Both the position numbers and the translations under genes were made by a program. Below, one piece after another: positions 8,933-20,100 of a stretch of 64,000 bases of DNA (position 1 is its first letter; every line of letters starts with the position of its first letter). Source of the stretch: Sphingobacteriales bacterium 46-32 (GTDB lineage: Bacteria; Bacteroidota; Bacteroidia; Chitinophagales; Chitinophagaceae); assembly GCA_001898485.1 (NCBI GenBank), contig MKTY01000010.1:62001-126000 (forward strand), read 5' to 3'. A model generated the notes under the pieces. That model was not told the DNA's origin. It did no database searches and saw nothing but the letters and a program-made list of their open reading frames with translations.

Positions 8933-9437
8933 AAATTATCGGCTCCTTTATGGTTTACATTTTCCTGCGCTTCTGATAGCACTAGTCCAGTTTATTCCCG
9001 CCGGTTATTCTGTTGCTCTTTCATTAGTGAAACCAGCCCAACGGGAAGGCCTGGAATTGAAAGTAAGTGTTGTGAATTCGTCGGCCGATAATGTCCGGAT
9101 TTTAAAACACCGTCAAACAGATTACAAAAGAGAGAATATTAAGGCGCTGGGGAATTATATAGTGGAACTCCGGCAATTGAAGGGAGATAAATTTATACTA
9201 TTTACACCTACGGCCGATATCGATCCGATTTTTGAAGAAGAGGAATATATCTTATTTAAGAAAGGAGAGCATTTATGTGATACACTGTATGTGGCAGGAG
9301 CACTTTTTTCGGATGGGAACTCATCGGCCAGGGGATTTCCTCCCGGACAATACAGAGTTCGTGTTTATTTTAATCCCGACAGGGGGTACTCCTCCGAAAT
9401 AAATAGTTCTGAATGGATAGATTTTACGGTGAAGTAA
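8907..9437 (+). CDS. Exported protein of unknown function
   Basis: 176 residues. A hydrophobic segment at about residues 18-39 (LHFPALLIALVQFIPAGYSVAL) looks like a signal sequence, although the 17 residues before it are longer than usual and overlap the DUF4272 remnant, so the real start may be internal. The mature part (ELKVSVVNSSADNVRI to the end) reads like a beta-sandwich, with a closing GQYRVRVYF strand as in intracellular-proteinase-inhibitor or Ig-like folds. No catalytic motif seen. A strong hairpin terminator follows. Confidence 0.6.
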   Translation: MSPGFSGNKNYRLLYGLHFPALLIALVQFIPAGYSVALSLVKPAQREGLELKVSVVNSSADNVRILKHRQTDYKRENIKALGNYIVELRQLKGDKFILFTPTADIDPIFEEEEYILFKKGEHLCDTLYVAGALFSDGNSSARGFPPGQYRVRVYFNPDRGYSSEINSSEWIDFTVK

Positions 9438-9480
9438 ATACTATATAAACTGATATACCTTTCACCCTCTACCATCAACC

Positions 9481-9527
9481 TTATTAAACTTGAAAGGCCC
9501 GCGCAGCGGGCCTTTCAAGTTTAATAA
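9481..9527. terminator. Bidirectional terminator between convergent genes
   Basis: Perfect 22-base-pair stem (left arm 9481-9502, right arm 9506-9527) with a GCA loop. The GC-rich core GGCCCGC is flanked by an AAA/TTT-rich base, so it can serve the plus-strand gene ending at 9437 and the minus-strand katG ending at 9541. Confidence 0.9.
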
Positions 9528-9540
9528 TCCTTTCACCGTT

Positions 9541-11772
<2,232 letters not shown>

Positions 11773-11798
11773 TTAAGTGGATCAATCGTATCACCAGT

Positions 11799-11823
11799 TG
11801 TCTTTCATGTATGATAAAAGACA
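11799..11823. promoter_or_regulatory. Palindrome upstream of katG, candidate peroxide-response operator
   Basis: Inverted repeat with 10-base arms TGTCTTTCAT (11799-11808) and ATAAAAGACA (11814-11823), one mismatch, 5-base spacer, 42 bases before the katG start. OxyR or PerR control of katG is common, but this repeat does not clearly match either published consensus as I know it. Confidence 0.45.
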
Positions 11824-12528
11824 TCTATGTAGTTTATTATCAGTATTTGTACAGCATTTTGCTGCGTTGCAAATTTGTGACAGTTCGGGTAATAAACCTA
11901 ATTGATTAAATTGATAGAGATATAGAGGAAATCTATGAGGTTGAAGGTGAAGGGGGGAAGGGTTTAAAGGTTTAAAAGTATAAAGGTGGTTTTGCATGAA
12001 GGTGGAGGGTAAAAGGCGGAGGGTAAAAGCTGGAAAGTAAAAGTGATGGTGGGGGAGAAAGGTATGTTCGGAACTGTAGTAGACCGCTCGGGCCGCGAAG
12101 CGGCCTGAGCGAGTTCGATACACAGACTTCTTATCAGGTAAACAGCATTTCGCAAAATGCTCTTGACCTAACCGCTCGGTCAGTCTGAAGCCTTCGACCA
12201 CGCAGCAGCCCGGCTGATTTACTTCAATATTCATTATACCCTTTAACTTTTTTATAATCCCGGCTGCAGTGCTACTATCATCGCCTGTGGCCTGTCCCGC
12301 GTTTGCAGGATTTCTCACTTTTACTGCAGAATATGCTTCGACCGGAGCAGCCTGCTATCCCGTATTTTCTATTCAATCAGATAGTGTTCAACACAGTCAT
12401 TTTCGCTAATGAAAATCCCCTTAACATTTTTTCTGAGATTTCATAAGGTGAAAACACGGGTTGACGACCCTTTCCGAAGTTTATATGTTTATAAGTTAAT
12501 AATTGACGTTATTTCTAATTTATTTATT
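11824..12528. other. Non-coding stretch between katG and the AT-rich island
   Basis: No convincing gene. Bases 11945-12060 are purine-rich low complexity (repeated GGTTTAAA, AAAGTA and GGAGGGTAAAAG units on the plus strand), similar to runs after 37237 and 41746. Bases 12061-12400 have ordinary composition with one GC-rich hairpin. A minus-strand open frame across 11791-12318 is mostly low-complexity translation. Near 12461-12491 a TTGAC and a TATGTTTA box are spaced roughly as a Bacteroidota promoter would be, 38 bases before the island gene start. Confidence 0.5.
12085..12111. repeat. GC-rich hairpin
   Basis: Arms CGCTCGGGCCGC (12085-12096) and GCGGCCTGAGCG (12100-12111), one mismatch, GAA loop. 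No T-run follows on either strand, so it is not an obvious terminator. It sits about 300 bases before the AT-rich island. Confidence 0.5.
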
Positions 12529-14079
12529 ATGGCAACGAGAATGGCAATTTGTCTGTTTGAAGATCATATAACTACTTTTGACGTTTCTCGATTAATGACG
12601 GGACAACCACTTTCAAAGATTAGTTTGCATAATGCTGATCCTAGTGTTGTAGTTTATGTAAAACCGTCCAATGATTTAATTCCAGAATGGACAAATATAG
12701 TTCAAGGATTTGCTCATCTTGGCTCACTTAATATGTCCACAGCAACTTCTGGAGCGATCTTGTTTGTAAAAACAAAAAACAAGATTTTAGCTTGCTGTTT
12801 CGGGTCTTCGGTGGGAAATATAAATAAAGAGAATATTATACACGATTTTGGACTGGCGGTAGCGTTTAACCGTATTCCCAATAAACGCTACAAGACAATG
12901 GAGTCTTATACTCTCACAGAAAACCCTATCAGGAATAATCGAAGTGCTGCTTTGCCTTCTACGCAGAATAATTTTAACATAGACGATTACATAGAAACGA
13001 TAACAGAATTAAGCGGGAAATATTTTTCGATGACAAAAGCTGTTTTAATAAAGGGGAAAGAATTTTTCTCAATTCCAGCACCATTAAACCTAAATGAAAT
13101 AAAAAACCTATGTCAAACTATTGCAGATGAATACGAAAAAGTGATAAAAAATTCTGATTATAAAAGGCTGACAGCCGTATCAAAAATTAAATCAAAAAAA
13201 CTTATTGATTTTTTAGATGATAAATTATGTGAAGCTCTAAATAAAAGATCTAAAACAGTCTTTTTAGTAGATTACCAACACTCCGAAAATATCGATTCTT
13301 ATGGTTTTAGTCTTAAAGGAAATACCTTGCTAGATATTGAGATGGAGGATTTGTATAAAAGTTTGAATAAAGGACAGAAATTCACAGTTCAGTATTTAAA
13401 GACGAAACGAATCTACGTGTATGATAAGGACTTTCAACGTGTGGATGAATGGTCTATTTATAAATGTTTGTTTTTTAATTTGGCATTAAATATCGGCGGA
13501 CACATATTGTATAAAGGAAATTGGTATGAAGTTCAAAAAAGATATTTGCAGGACCTAAAAGATTATGTGACTGCTCGAGAGATAAAGTCTTCTGATATTG
13601 GATTACTGCCTTGGGATGGGGTACAGAATGAAGGCGGATATAATGTTGCTGCAGCTAAAGCAATAAACGGGCAATGCTGGGATAAAATGCTCTACACTCA
13701 TTCTGATTTTTCTTACGGGATAGAATTTTGCGATATTTTATTACCGAATTATGTTATGCATATTAAAAAAATGTCCAGTTCAGCTTTAAATAGTCATCTG
13801 CTCATGCAAACCTATGTTTCGGCGCAACTTCTAAAATCGGATAAATCTATACGAAAGTGGATTAAGGAGAGATCGTCTACTTTTTTTAAAAAGAATATTT
13901 TTCTTAAGCCTTCTAATGAATTTAAAAATGGAAAAGTTAAATATTTGATTGTATTGTTGGCCGGTTCGGGAAAAGAAGCCTTTGTGGATAGGTTGCCATT
14001 TTTTAGCTTAATAACATTTAATATGATGATTAGGAGGATTCAGCAGCTAGATTTTGAAGTTGAGATTTGTTATGTATAA
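12529..14079 (+). CDS. DUF6119 / TIGR04141 family protein
   Basis: 516 residues from the ATG at 12529 (MATRMAICLF); an earlier in-frame ATG at 12409 would add 40 residues overlapping a likely promoter. It matches my recollection of the sporadically distributed TIGR04141 (DUF6119) family, about 500-560 residues: an early PEWTNIVQGF segment, a FVKTKNKILACCFG strand, IIHDFGLAVAFNRI, a central acidic region and the late block GNWYEVQKRYLQDLKDYV, then EFCDILLPN, HIKKMSSSALNSHLLMQ, and the VKYLIVLLAG strand. No catalytic motif is known to me. It is much richer in AT than its flanks, and the next gene is an HNH endonuclease, so a defence role as a sensor or specificity partner is a reasonable guess. 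Confidence 0.75.
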   Translation: MATRMAICLFEDHITTFDVSRLMTGQPLSKISLHNADPSVVVYVKPSNDLIPEWTNIVQGFAHLGSLNMSTATSGAILFVKTKNKILACCFGSSVGNINKENIIHDFGLAVAFNRIPNKRYKTMESYTLTENPIRNNRSAALPSTQNNFNIDDYIETITELSGKYFSMTKAVLIKGKEFFSIPAPLNLNEIKNLCQTIADEYEKVIKNSDYKRLTAVSKIKSKKLIDFLDDKLCEALNKRSKTVFLVDYQHSENIDSYGFSLKGNTLLDIEMEDLYKSLNKGQKFTVQYLKTKRIYVYDKDFQRVDEWSIYKCLFFNLALNIGGHILYKGNWYEVQKRYLQDLKDYVTAREIKSSDIGLLPWDGVQNEGGYNVAAAKAINGQCWDKMLYTHSDFSYGIEFCDILLPNYVMHIKKMSSSALNSHLLMQTYVSAQLLKSDKSIRKWIKERSSTFFKKNIFLKPSNEFKNGKVKYLIVLLAGSGKEAFVDRLPFFSLITFNMMIRRIQQLDFEVEICYV

Positions 14080-14158
14080 TAATCAAAGCTATATTTTCCT
14101 GTTTCTTTTAAATAGAAGAGTATTGTATATTTAAATGGTAAATAATTTACTATTTTCT

Positions 14159-14902
14159 ATGAAAAAAATAAGTGCAGAACAGATTGAATTGGCTTACGCG
14201 GTTTCTAAAGCAGTTTATAATAGAGAAATTAGTAGAAATGAAGGTCTTGATAGATTGAGGGAGACCGCTATGAATAAGGGTACCGCGTCCATCTATTTTG
14301 GTGTTTATGCATATTTGATTACCGGACGTACATTTAGTCGAACAGTAAGTGCTCAGTCTTTTGATTATTATCTGAGTCAAATCTATTTGGAAAATGGGAG
14401 CGAACAATTGCTTACATCCTTGATGGCTTTGAAGAATCATATCCAGTATTTTGAATTAATTCAGAACGTAACTATGAAACTAGTGAGAGATATTTATGTG
14501 AAGTATTCTTTCTTGTACTCTGAGAATAAACCGGAAGAAATAAACGTTTCTAGTGACGACGATGCAATATGCTTTCCGGAGGGGAAAGAAATATATAAAC
14601 TTCATTTAATGAAAGAGCGTAATTCGGAATTGGTTCGATTAGCAAAAAAAAGATATTTGGAAAGAGATGCTTTACTGAGTTGTCAAATTTGCAGTTTTTC
14701 ATTCGTTAGTAATTATGGAGAACTAGGGAGAGGGTTTATTGAGGCTCATCATATCTATCCCATTTCAGAACTAAAGAGTGAAACGGAAACAAAAATTGAT
14801 GATTTGATATTAGTTTGCTCAAATTGTCACAGAATGTTGCATCGAAATAGACCTTGGACAACAATTGAAAATTTGAAAGAGATAAAAAGAAAGTTCATAT
14901 AA
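14159..14902 (+). CDS. HNH endonuclease with N-terminal helical domain
   Basis: 247 residues from the ATG at 14159 (MKKISAEQIEL); an ATG at 14135 adds eight residues. The N-terminal 140 residues are helical and resemble the small domain found before HNH nucleases in restriction-like proteins (YAVSKAVYNREISRNEGLDRL, then GTASIYFGVYAYLITGRTFSRTVS). The C-terminal HNH domain is complete: Cys175 and Cys178 (CQIC), the catalytic pair in EAHHIYPIS (His197, His198), and the second zinc pair with catalytic His in CSNCHRMLH (Cys220, Cys223). Such McrA-like enzymes cut DNA, often modified DNA. It follows the DUF6119 gene by 79 bases with the same AT-rich composition, suggesting a two-gene unit acquired together. 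Confidence 0.85.
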   Translation: MKKISAEQIELAYAVSKAVYNREISRNEGLDRLRETAMNKGTASIYFGVYAYLITGRTFSRTVSAQSFDYYLSQIYLENGSEQLLTSLMALKNHIQYFELIQNVTMKLVRDIYVKYSFLYSENKPEEINVSSDDDAICFPEGKEIYKLHLMKERNSELVRLAKKRYLERDALLSCQICSFSFVSNYGELGRGFIEAHHIYPISELKSETETKIDDLILVCSNCHRMLHRNRPWTTIENLKEIKRKFI

Positions 14903-15109
14903 TTTGTCTATAAATTACTATTCGCTCTTTTCAGATCAGATGTAGGAAGTATATGTAACCATAGGTTATATATGAGTAAATGCAAATGTGTGAATTAAAT
15001 AATTAGTTCAGGCGCTATTGCTCTCCCCCAAATCCCCTAATATTGTAACCGGTATAAGGCTTTAACTGGCGGCATTCTCCCAGGATGCACGCTATCAGAT
15101 GTTAGTTTA

Positions 15110-15718
15110 TTGGAGCACCGGGTTACATATCAGGAACAGGACTGGCTGGTGAGGGTGGCAGAAGGAGATCATCAGGCTTTTGCGGCACTGCTGCTGGAGT
15201 ATCATCCCCTGGCTTATCGTACTGCACTCAAACTCACCAATGATGCCTGGCAGGCCGAAGATGTGGTGCAGGAAGTTTTTCTGAAAGTATGGCTCAAACG
15301 CAGTACACTGCCACAGATTGAAAACTTTCGGGCCTGGCTTGTTACCATTACCACACACGTTATATATGATATGCTCCGCAAGCAGCACGCGGAGAAAGGC
15401 CACCTGGCCAGTTGGATCAAAGAGCTGGAACCCTTGCAGCAGCTCAGCCAGCAAACTATGGGCGAGGGCAATGCTTTCGAAGAACTGGTGGGCCAGGCAG
15501 TGGAGCGGCTCAGTCCCAAACAGCGGCAGGCCTTTTCCCTGATAAAAAAAGAAGGATACAGCCGCGAGGAAGCGGCAAAGCTGATGCAGGTTTCGCCTGA
15601 AACCGTCAAGAGCCACCTCGACCTGGCCATGCGCAGCATCCGCGCTTATTGCATCAGCCGCATCGGGCTGGGTGTGCTGTTGCTGACACTGGCTATTGCC
15701 CGGCAAAAATATTTTTAG
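15110..15718 (+). CDS. ECF sigma-70 factor of the first SusCD locus
   Basis: 202 residues from a TTG at 15110; no in-frame ATG precedes it. Sigma-70 region 2 is at about residues 20-90 (YHPLAYRTALKLTND, AEDVVQEVFLKVW, NFRAWLVTITTHVIYDMLRK) and region 4 at about 130-180 (LSPKQRQAFSLIKKEGYSREEAAKLM, SPETVKSHLDLAMRSIR). A hydrophobic C-terminal tail (IGLGVLLLTLAIARQ) is typical of Bacteroidota ECF factors paired with FecR. It is followed 66 bases later by a FecR gene, then SusC/SusD, so it should direct transcription of this locus when released from FecR. Confidence 0.9.
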   Translation: MEHRVTYQEQDWLVRVAEGDHQAFAALLLEYHPLAYRTALKLTNDAWQAEDVVQEVFLKVWLKRSTLPQIENFRAWLVTITTHVIYDMLRKQHAEKGHLASWIKELEPLQQLSQQTMGEGNAFEELVGQAVERLSPKQRQAFSLIKKEGYSREEAAKLMQVSPETVKSHLDLAMRSIRAYCISRIGLGVLLLTLAIARQKYF

Positions 15719-15784
15719 CAGCCTCCCCCAAACCGGATCCGGGTTTCGTCAATAGCAATAAGGAATGACAGGTTCCCCCAATCT

Positions 15785-17023
15785 ATGACGGGATCAATAC
15801 AGAAATTATATAATGTGTGGCTGCAGGGTCATGCCAGTGAAGCGGAGCGGCAGGAGCTGATGCGTCTGCTGGCTCTTCCGGAAAATAAGGAGCTGGCGCT
15901 GGCATTGATCAGTCAGGCTATAGAGTCAGACGAATTAAATGCGGCAGATGGACCGGTGCTTTCCCCCGACCGGCTCGATCTATTGCTTCAAAGTATTGTC
16001 AGTGTTGATGCAGTGCAGGAGCCGCCAGTGTCTGCTGAGGGCTCACCTGTGCGTTTTCTCCGGCGCCCATGGCTTCGTTATGCAGCTGCTGTCTTGCTGC
16101 TACTGGGGCTGGGCGCTTTTTATTATTTCTTTCTGTCGCCTGCCGGCAAAAAAGGTACACCTCCTGTTGACCTCGCTTCCATCGCACCCGGCAGGGATCG
16201 TGCAGTACTGACCCTTTCTAATGGCAATACCATTCTGCTCGATAGTGCCGGCAGCGGTACTCTTGCGCAGGAAGGCGATGTATTGATCTCCAAAACAGAG
16301 AATGGTGCTATCGTGTATGATGCACATGCGGAAAATGATGGTGAGGTGATGATGAATACCATGACTACTCCGCGGGGCGGACAATACCAGCTTACCTTAC
16401 CCGATGGTACACGTGTATGGCTTAATGCTGCCAGCTCCATTCGTTTTCCCGCAGCCTTTACTGGTGATAAGCGGGTGGTGGAAATGACGGGCGAAGCCTA
16501 TTTCGAAGTAAAGAAAGATAAGAGCAGGCCTTTTTATGTGCGTATCAACAACCAGGCAGAAGTGGAAGTGACGGGTACCAGCTTTAATATTAATGCCTAC
16601 GACGACGAGCCGAATATCAATACCACGCTCGTGGAGGGATCGGTAAATATGTGGGCCGGACTGCAGGAAAAGGGAAAAAGCGGTGAGGTATCCCTCGTAC
16701 CCGGACAGCAGGGGAGAATGTCGCATACAACATCATCTGCTATTGCGGTTAGTAAAGGGGATGTGGAGAAAGCCACTGCCTGGAAAAACGGCAGTTTCAA
16801 TTTTGAAGGATCCTCGCTTAAAGATGCCATGCGGCAACTGGCGCGCTGGTACGATATAGAAGTGGTATATGATGAGGGACTGCTGAAAAAAGGTATTCAG
16901 CACTCCACGCTGGTGGGCGGCATCAGCCGCGATTTGCGCCTGGCCGATGTGCTGGAAGTGCTGAGTGTGCTGGGCCTGCATTTCCGGATGGAAGAGGGCA
17001 GGAGGCTGGTATTGTTACCCTGA
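15785..17023 (+). CDS. FecR-type anti-sigma factor
   Basis: 412 residues with the standard three-part layout: an N-terminal cytoplasmic sigma-binding part (residues 1-95), one transmembrane helix (about 98-117, YAAAVLLLLGLGAFYYFFL), and a periplasmic FecR domain (TPRGGQYQLTLPDGTRVWLNAASSI to about 300) followed by a C-terminal DUF4974-type domain (FEGSSLKDAMRQLARWYDIEV). In such systems the periplasmic part senses contact from the STN domain of the loaded SusC transporter and frees the sigma factor. The adjacent SusC does carry STN domains, so the signalling chain looks intact. Confidence 0.93.
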   Translation: MTGSIQKLYNVWLQGHASEAERQELMRLLALPENKELALALISQAIESDELNAADGPVLSPDRLDLLLQSIVSVDAVQEPPVSAEGSPVRFLRRPWLRYAAAVLLLLGLGAFYYFFLSPAGKKGTPPVDLASIAPGRDRAVLTLSNGNTILLDSAGSGTLAQEGDVLISKTENGAIVYDAHAENDGEVMMNTMTTPRGGQYQLTLPDGTRVWLNAASSIRFPAAFTGDKRVVEMTGEAYFEVKKDKSRPFYVRINNQAEVEVTGTSFNINAYDDEPNINTTLVEGSVNMWAGLQEKGKSGEVSLVPGQQGRMSHTTSSAIAVSKGDVEKATAWKNGSFNFEGSSLKDAMRQLARWYDIEVVYDEGLLKKGIQHSTLVGGISRDLRLADVLEVLSVLGLHFRMEEGRRLVLLP

Positions 17024-17183
17024 TATAACGCGGGAGTATGGTGTAGTGCTCCTTATTTATATAAAAATTTTGTCCGGAAAAAGAAACAGGAAGTGTGGGT
17101 GACACTTCCTGCAAAGAAAGTCTGGATGAATCGAAAACACAGTTAGGAATCATTCTCAAATCAACCAAAACTGCATCAAAACT

Positions 17184-20100
17184 ATGCAAAAAACTGCTTA
17201 CGGATTATGGAAATCCGTACGAAGGCTTACGTCGCTTTTCCTGACGCTGTCCTTCATGACGGTGTACGCAAACAACGGTGCTTCGCAAACCGTGACGTAC
17301 ACAGGAAAAAAAGTTCCGCTGAAGAATATTTTTGACGCGGTAAAATCACAGACCGGTTACTCGGTCATCTCGATGGGCTCGTCGCTCGACAACTCAAAGC
17401 CGGTGACCATCAGTGCCACTAACCAGCCCCTGAAGGATTTTCTGGCACAGGCCCTCAAAGGTCAGCCTTTCACTTACCGCATCATGCACAACACGGTGGT
17501 GATCTCTTCCGAAGCGCCCCTGGTGACGCTGAATGTGAAAAATGAACCCCTCAGCAAGGTGTTTCAGATGATCCGCGAGCAAACGGGATACAATATCCTG
17601 TACAACGATCAGGTAAAAGCCGAGACAATACTGGTAACGGTGAATGTAAAGGATGTGACGCTTGAAGAGGCATTGGAGAAATGCCTGGCTGGTCAAAACC
17701 TGGCTTTCCGGGTCGATCAGAAAGAAGTGATCATTACACTCAAAGCGGGTTCGCAACCAGCTGTCCGTACAGACCGCACCATCACCGGCCGTGTACTCAA
17801 CGAAAGTGGTCTGCCGCTGACCGGTGCTACCGTAAAAGTAAAAAACGCACAAGTCTCCGCCCAGGCAGATAACCGTGGTGAATTCATGCTGACGGGCGTA
17901 CCAGATACTGCTACACTGGAGATATCATTTGTAGGATATAAAGACCAGGATGTAGCGATTGGCAATCGCAAAACAATCGACGTTATACTGCTGGAACAAA
18001 ACAATACCCTCAACGAAGTGGTGGTAGTGGCTTTCGATAAACAACGTAAAGAAAGCATGGTAAGTTCTATTACAACCATCAAACCCAAAGAACTGAAAGG
18101 GCCTACCAGCAACCTCACCACCATGATGGCGGGTCGCCTGGCCGGTGTGGTTTCCTATCAGCGTAGCGGTGAACCCGGTGCAGATAATGCTTCGTTTTTT
18201 ATCCGCGGCATTACTTCATTCGGTTCGGGTAAACTGGATCCGTATATCCTGATCGATGGGATGGAATCGACTCCGACCAATCTGGCCCGGTTGCAACCCG
18301 ATGACATCGCTGCTTTTTCTGTGCTGAAAGATGCGGCAGCATCTTCGCTCTATGGAGCACGTGGTGCCAATGGAGTGATCCTGGTGACGACCAAATCTGG
18401 TGTGGCCGGTAAGACGAAATTCAATATGCGGTTTGAAAATTCTATCTCCGGCAATACCGACAATTTCAAAATGGCCGATAATATCACGTATATGAAACTG
18501 GCCAATGAAGCCGTGCTCACCCGCAATCCCCGCGAAGCACTTCCCTACAGCCAGAATAAAATCGATGCCACCATTGCCGGCGAAAACCCCATGCTGTATC
18601 CCAACAACGACTGGATGGGGTTACTCATTAAAGATCATACTGTCAACCAGCGGTTCAATATGAACCTGACGGGTGGTGGTAAAGGAGCGCAATATTATAT
18701 CGCGGCCAGTTACAACCAGGACAATGGTGTGCTGAAAAACAACAGCCGCAACAGTTTTGATAATAATATCAAACTCAAAAGTTATGAGATCCGTTCAAAC
18801 GTAACGGTCAACCTCACGCCCACAACGATCGGTATCGTGCGCACTTCCGGCAACTTCGATGACTATACGGGCCCCATCGGTGGCTTTGATGCCAATGGCA
18901 ACCGGATCAATGGCGGCTCAGTCGTATTTAACAGCGTACTGAAATCAAACCCGGTATTGTTTCCAGCCGTATTTGATCCATCCGATTCTCCGTACGATAA
19001 TCACCCGCTTTTTGGAAATGCCCTCATTTCTCAGGGCTCCAATACTTTTTATAATAATCCCTATGCCACCATGGTATCGGGTTACCAGCAGTACAATACA
19101 TCTACACTCAATGTGCAGCTGGAGATCCAGCAGGATTTTAAATTTATTACACCGGGGTTGAAAGGCCGCGTGATGGCTTATACCAAACGTTACTCTTATT
19201 TTGACCTGTCGCGCCAGTATAATCCGTTTTATTATTCTGCCAGTCCAACCAATGATAATGAAAAGGGATACCGCCTCAACCTGCTGAATCCCACTACGGC
19301 AACAGAATACCTGAACTATAACCCCAACCAGAGTGATAAGATTCAGAATACTACTGGTTATATCGAAGCTGCATTGAACTATAAGACAACTGTGGCCGAT
19401 GTACATAATATCAGCGGTATGGTGATCGGCATCATGCGCAATCACCTCAATGGCAGTGCAGCCACACTGCAAACCTCCCTGCCGGCGCGCAACCTGGGTG
19501 TATCGGGGCGTTTTACTTATGATTATGACTCGCGTTATCTGTTTGAAGCCAACTTTGGTTACAATGGTTCCGAGCGTTTTGCCAAAAACAATCGTTATGG
19601 ATTCTTCCCCTCAGCAGGTATTGGCTGGATCGTGAGTAATGAGAAATTCTTTACACCGCTGCAGGGCGTGATCACCAGTCTGAAACTGCGTGCCACGCAT
19701 GGCATAGTGGGTAATGATCAGATCGGTTACTCCAGTGATCGTTTCTTCTACCTGTCAGAAGTATCGCTCAACAGTCCCGACCGTCGTGCTACGTTTGGCG
19801 ACAATTTTGGATATACCCGCAACGGCGTAGCCATTACCCGCTATGCCAACGAAAATATTACCTGGGAAATATCGAAGGAGACCAATGTGGGTATGGATAT
19901 GTTGCTGTTCAACTCGCTTAATGTGATTGTGGATGTGTTTAAGAAAAAGCGTACCAACATCCTGATGCCACGTGCATTTATTCCAGCTACCATGGGTCTT
20001 ACTGCAGTCACTAGTGCCAATGTGGGAGCCGCTTCTTCAAAAGGTATTGACCTGGCGCTGGATTACAGCAAAAGCTTCCGTGATTTCTGGATCAGTGCAA

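Noticed and set aside
11791-12318. Minus-strand open frame of 175 codons upstream of katG
   Set aside because: Half of it is low-complexity translation of purine-rich DNA, and it overlaps the katG palindrome and promoter region; no family signature.
12061-12411. tRNA or integration site at the left edge of the AT-rich island
   Set aside because: I looked for cloverleaf-like stems and flanking direct repeats and saw none; only a GC-rich hairpin is present.
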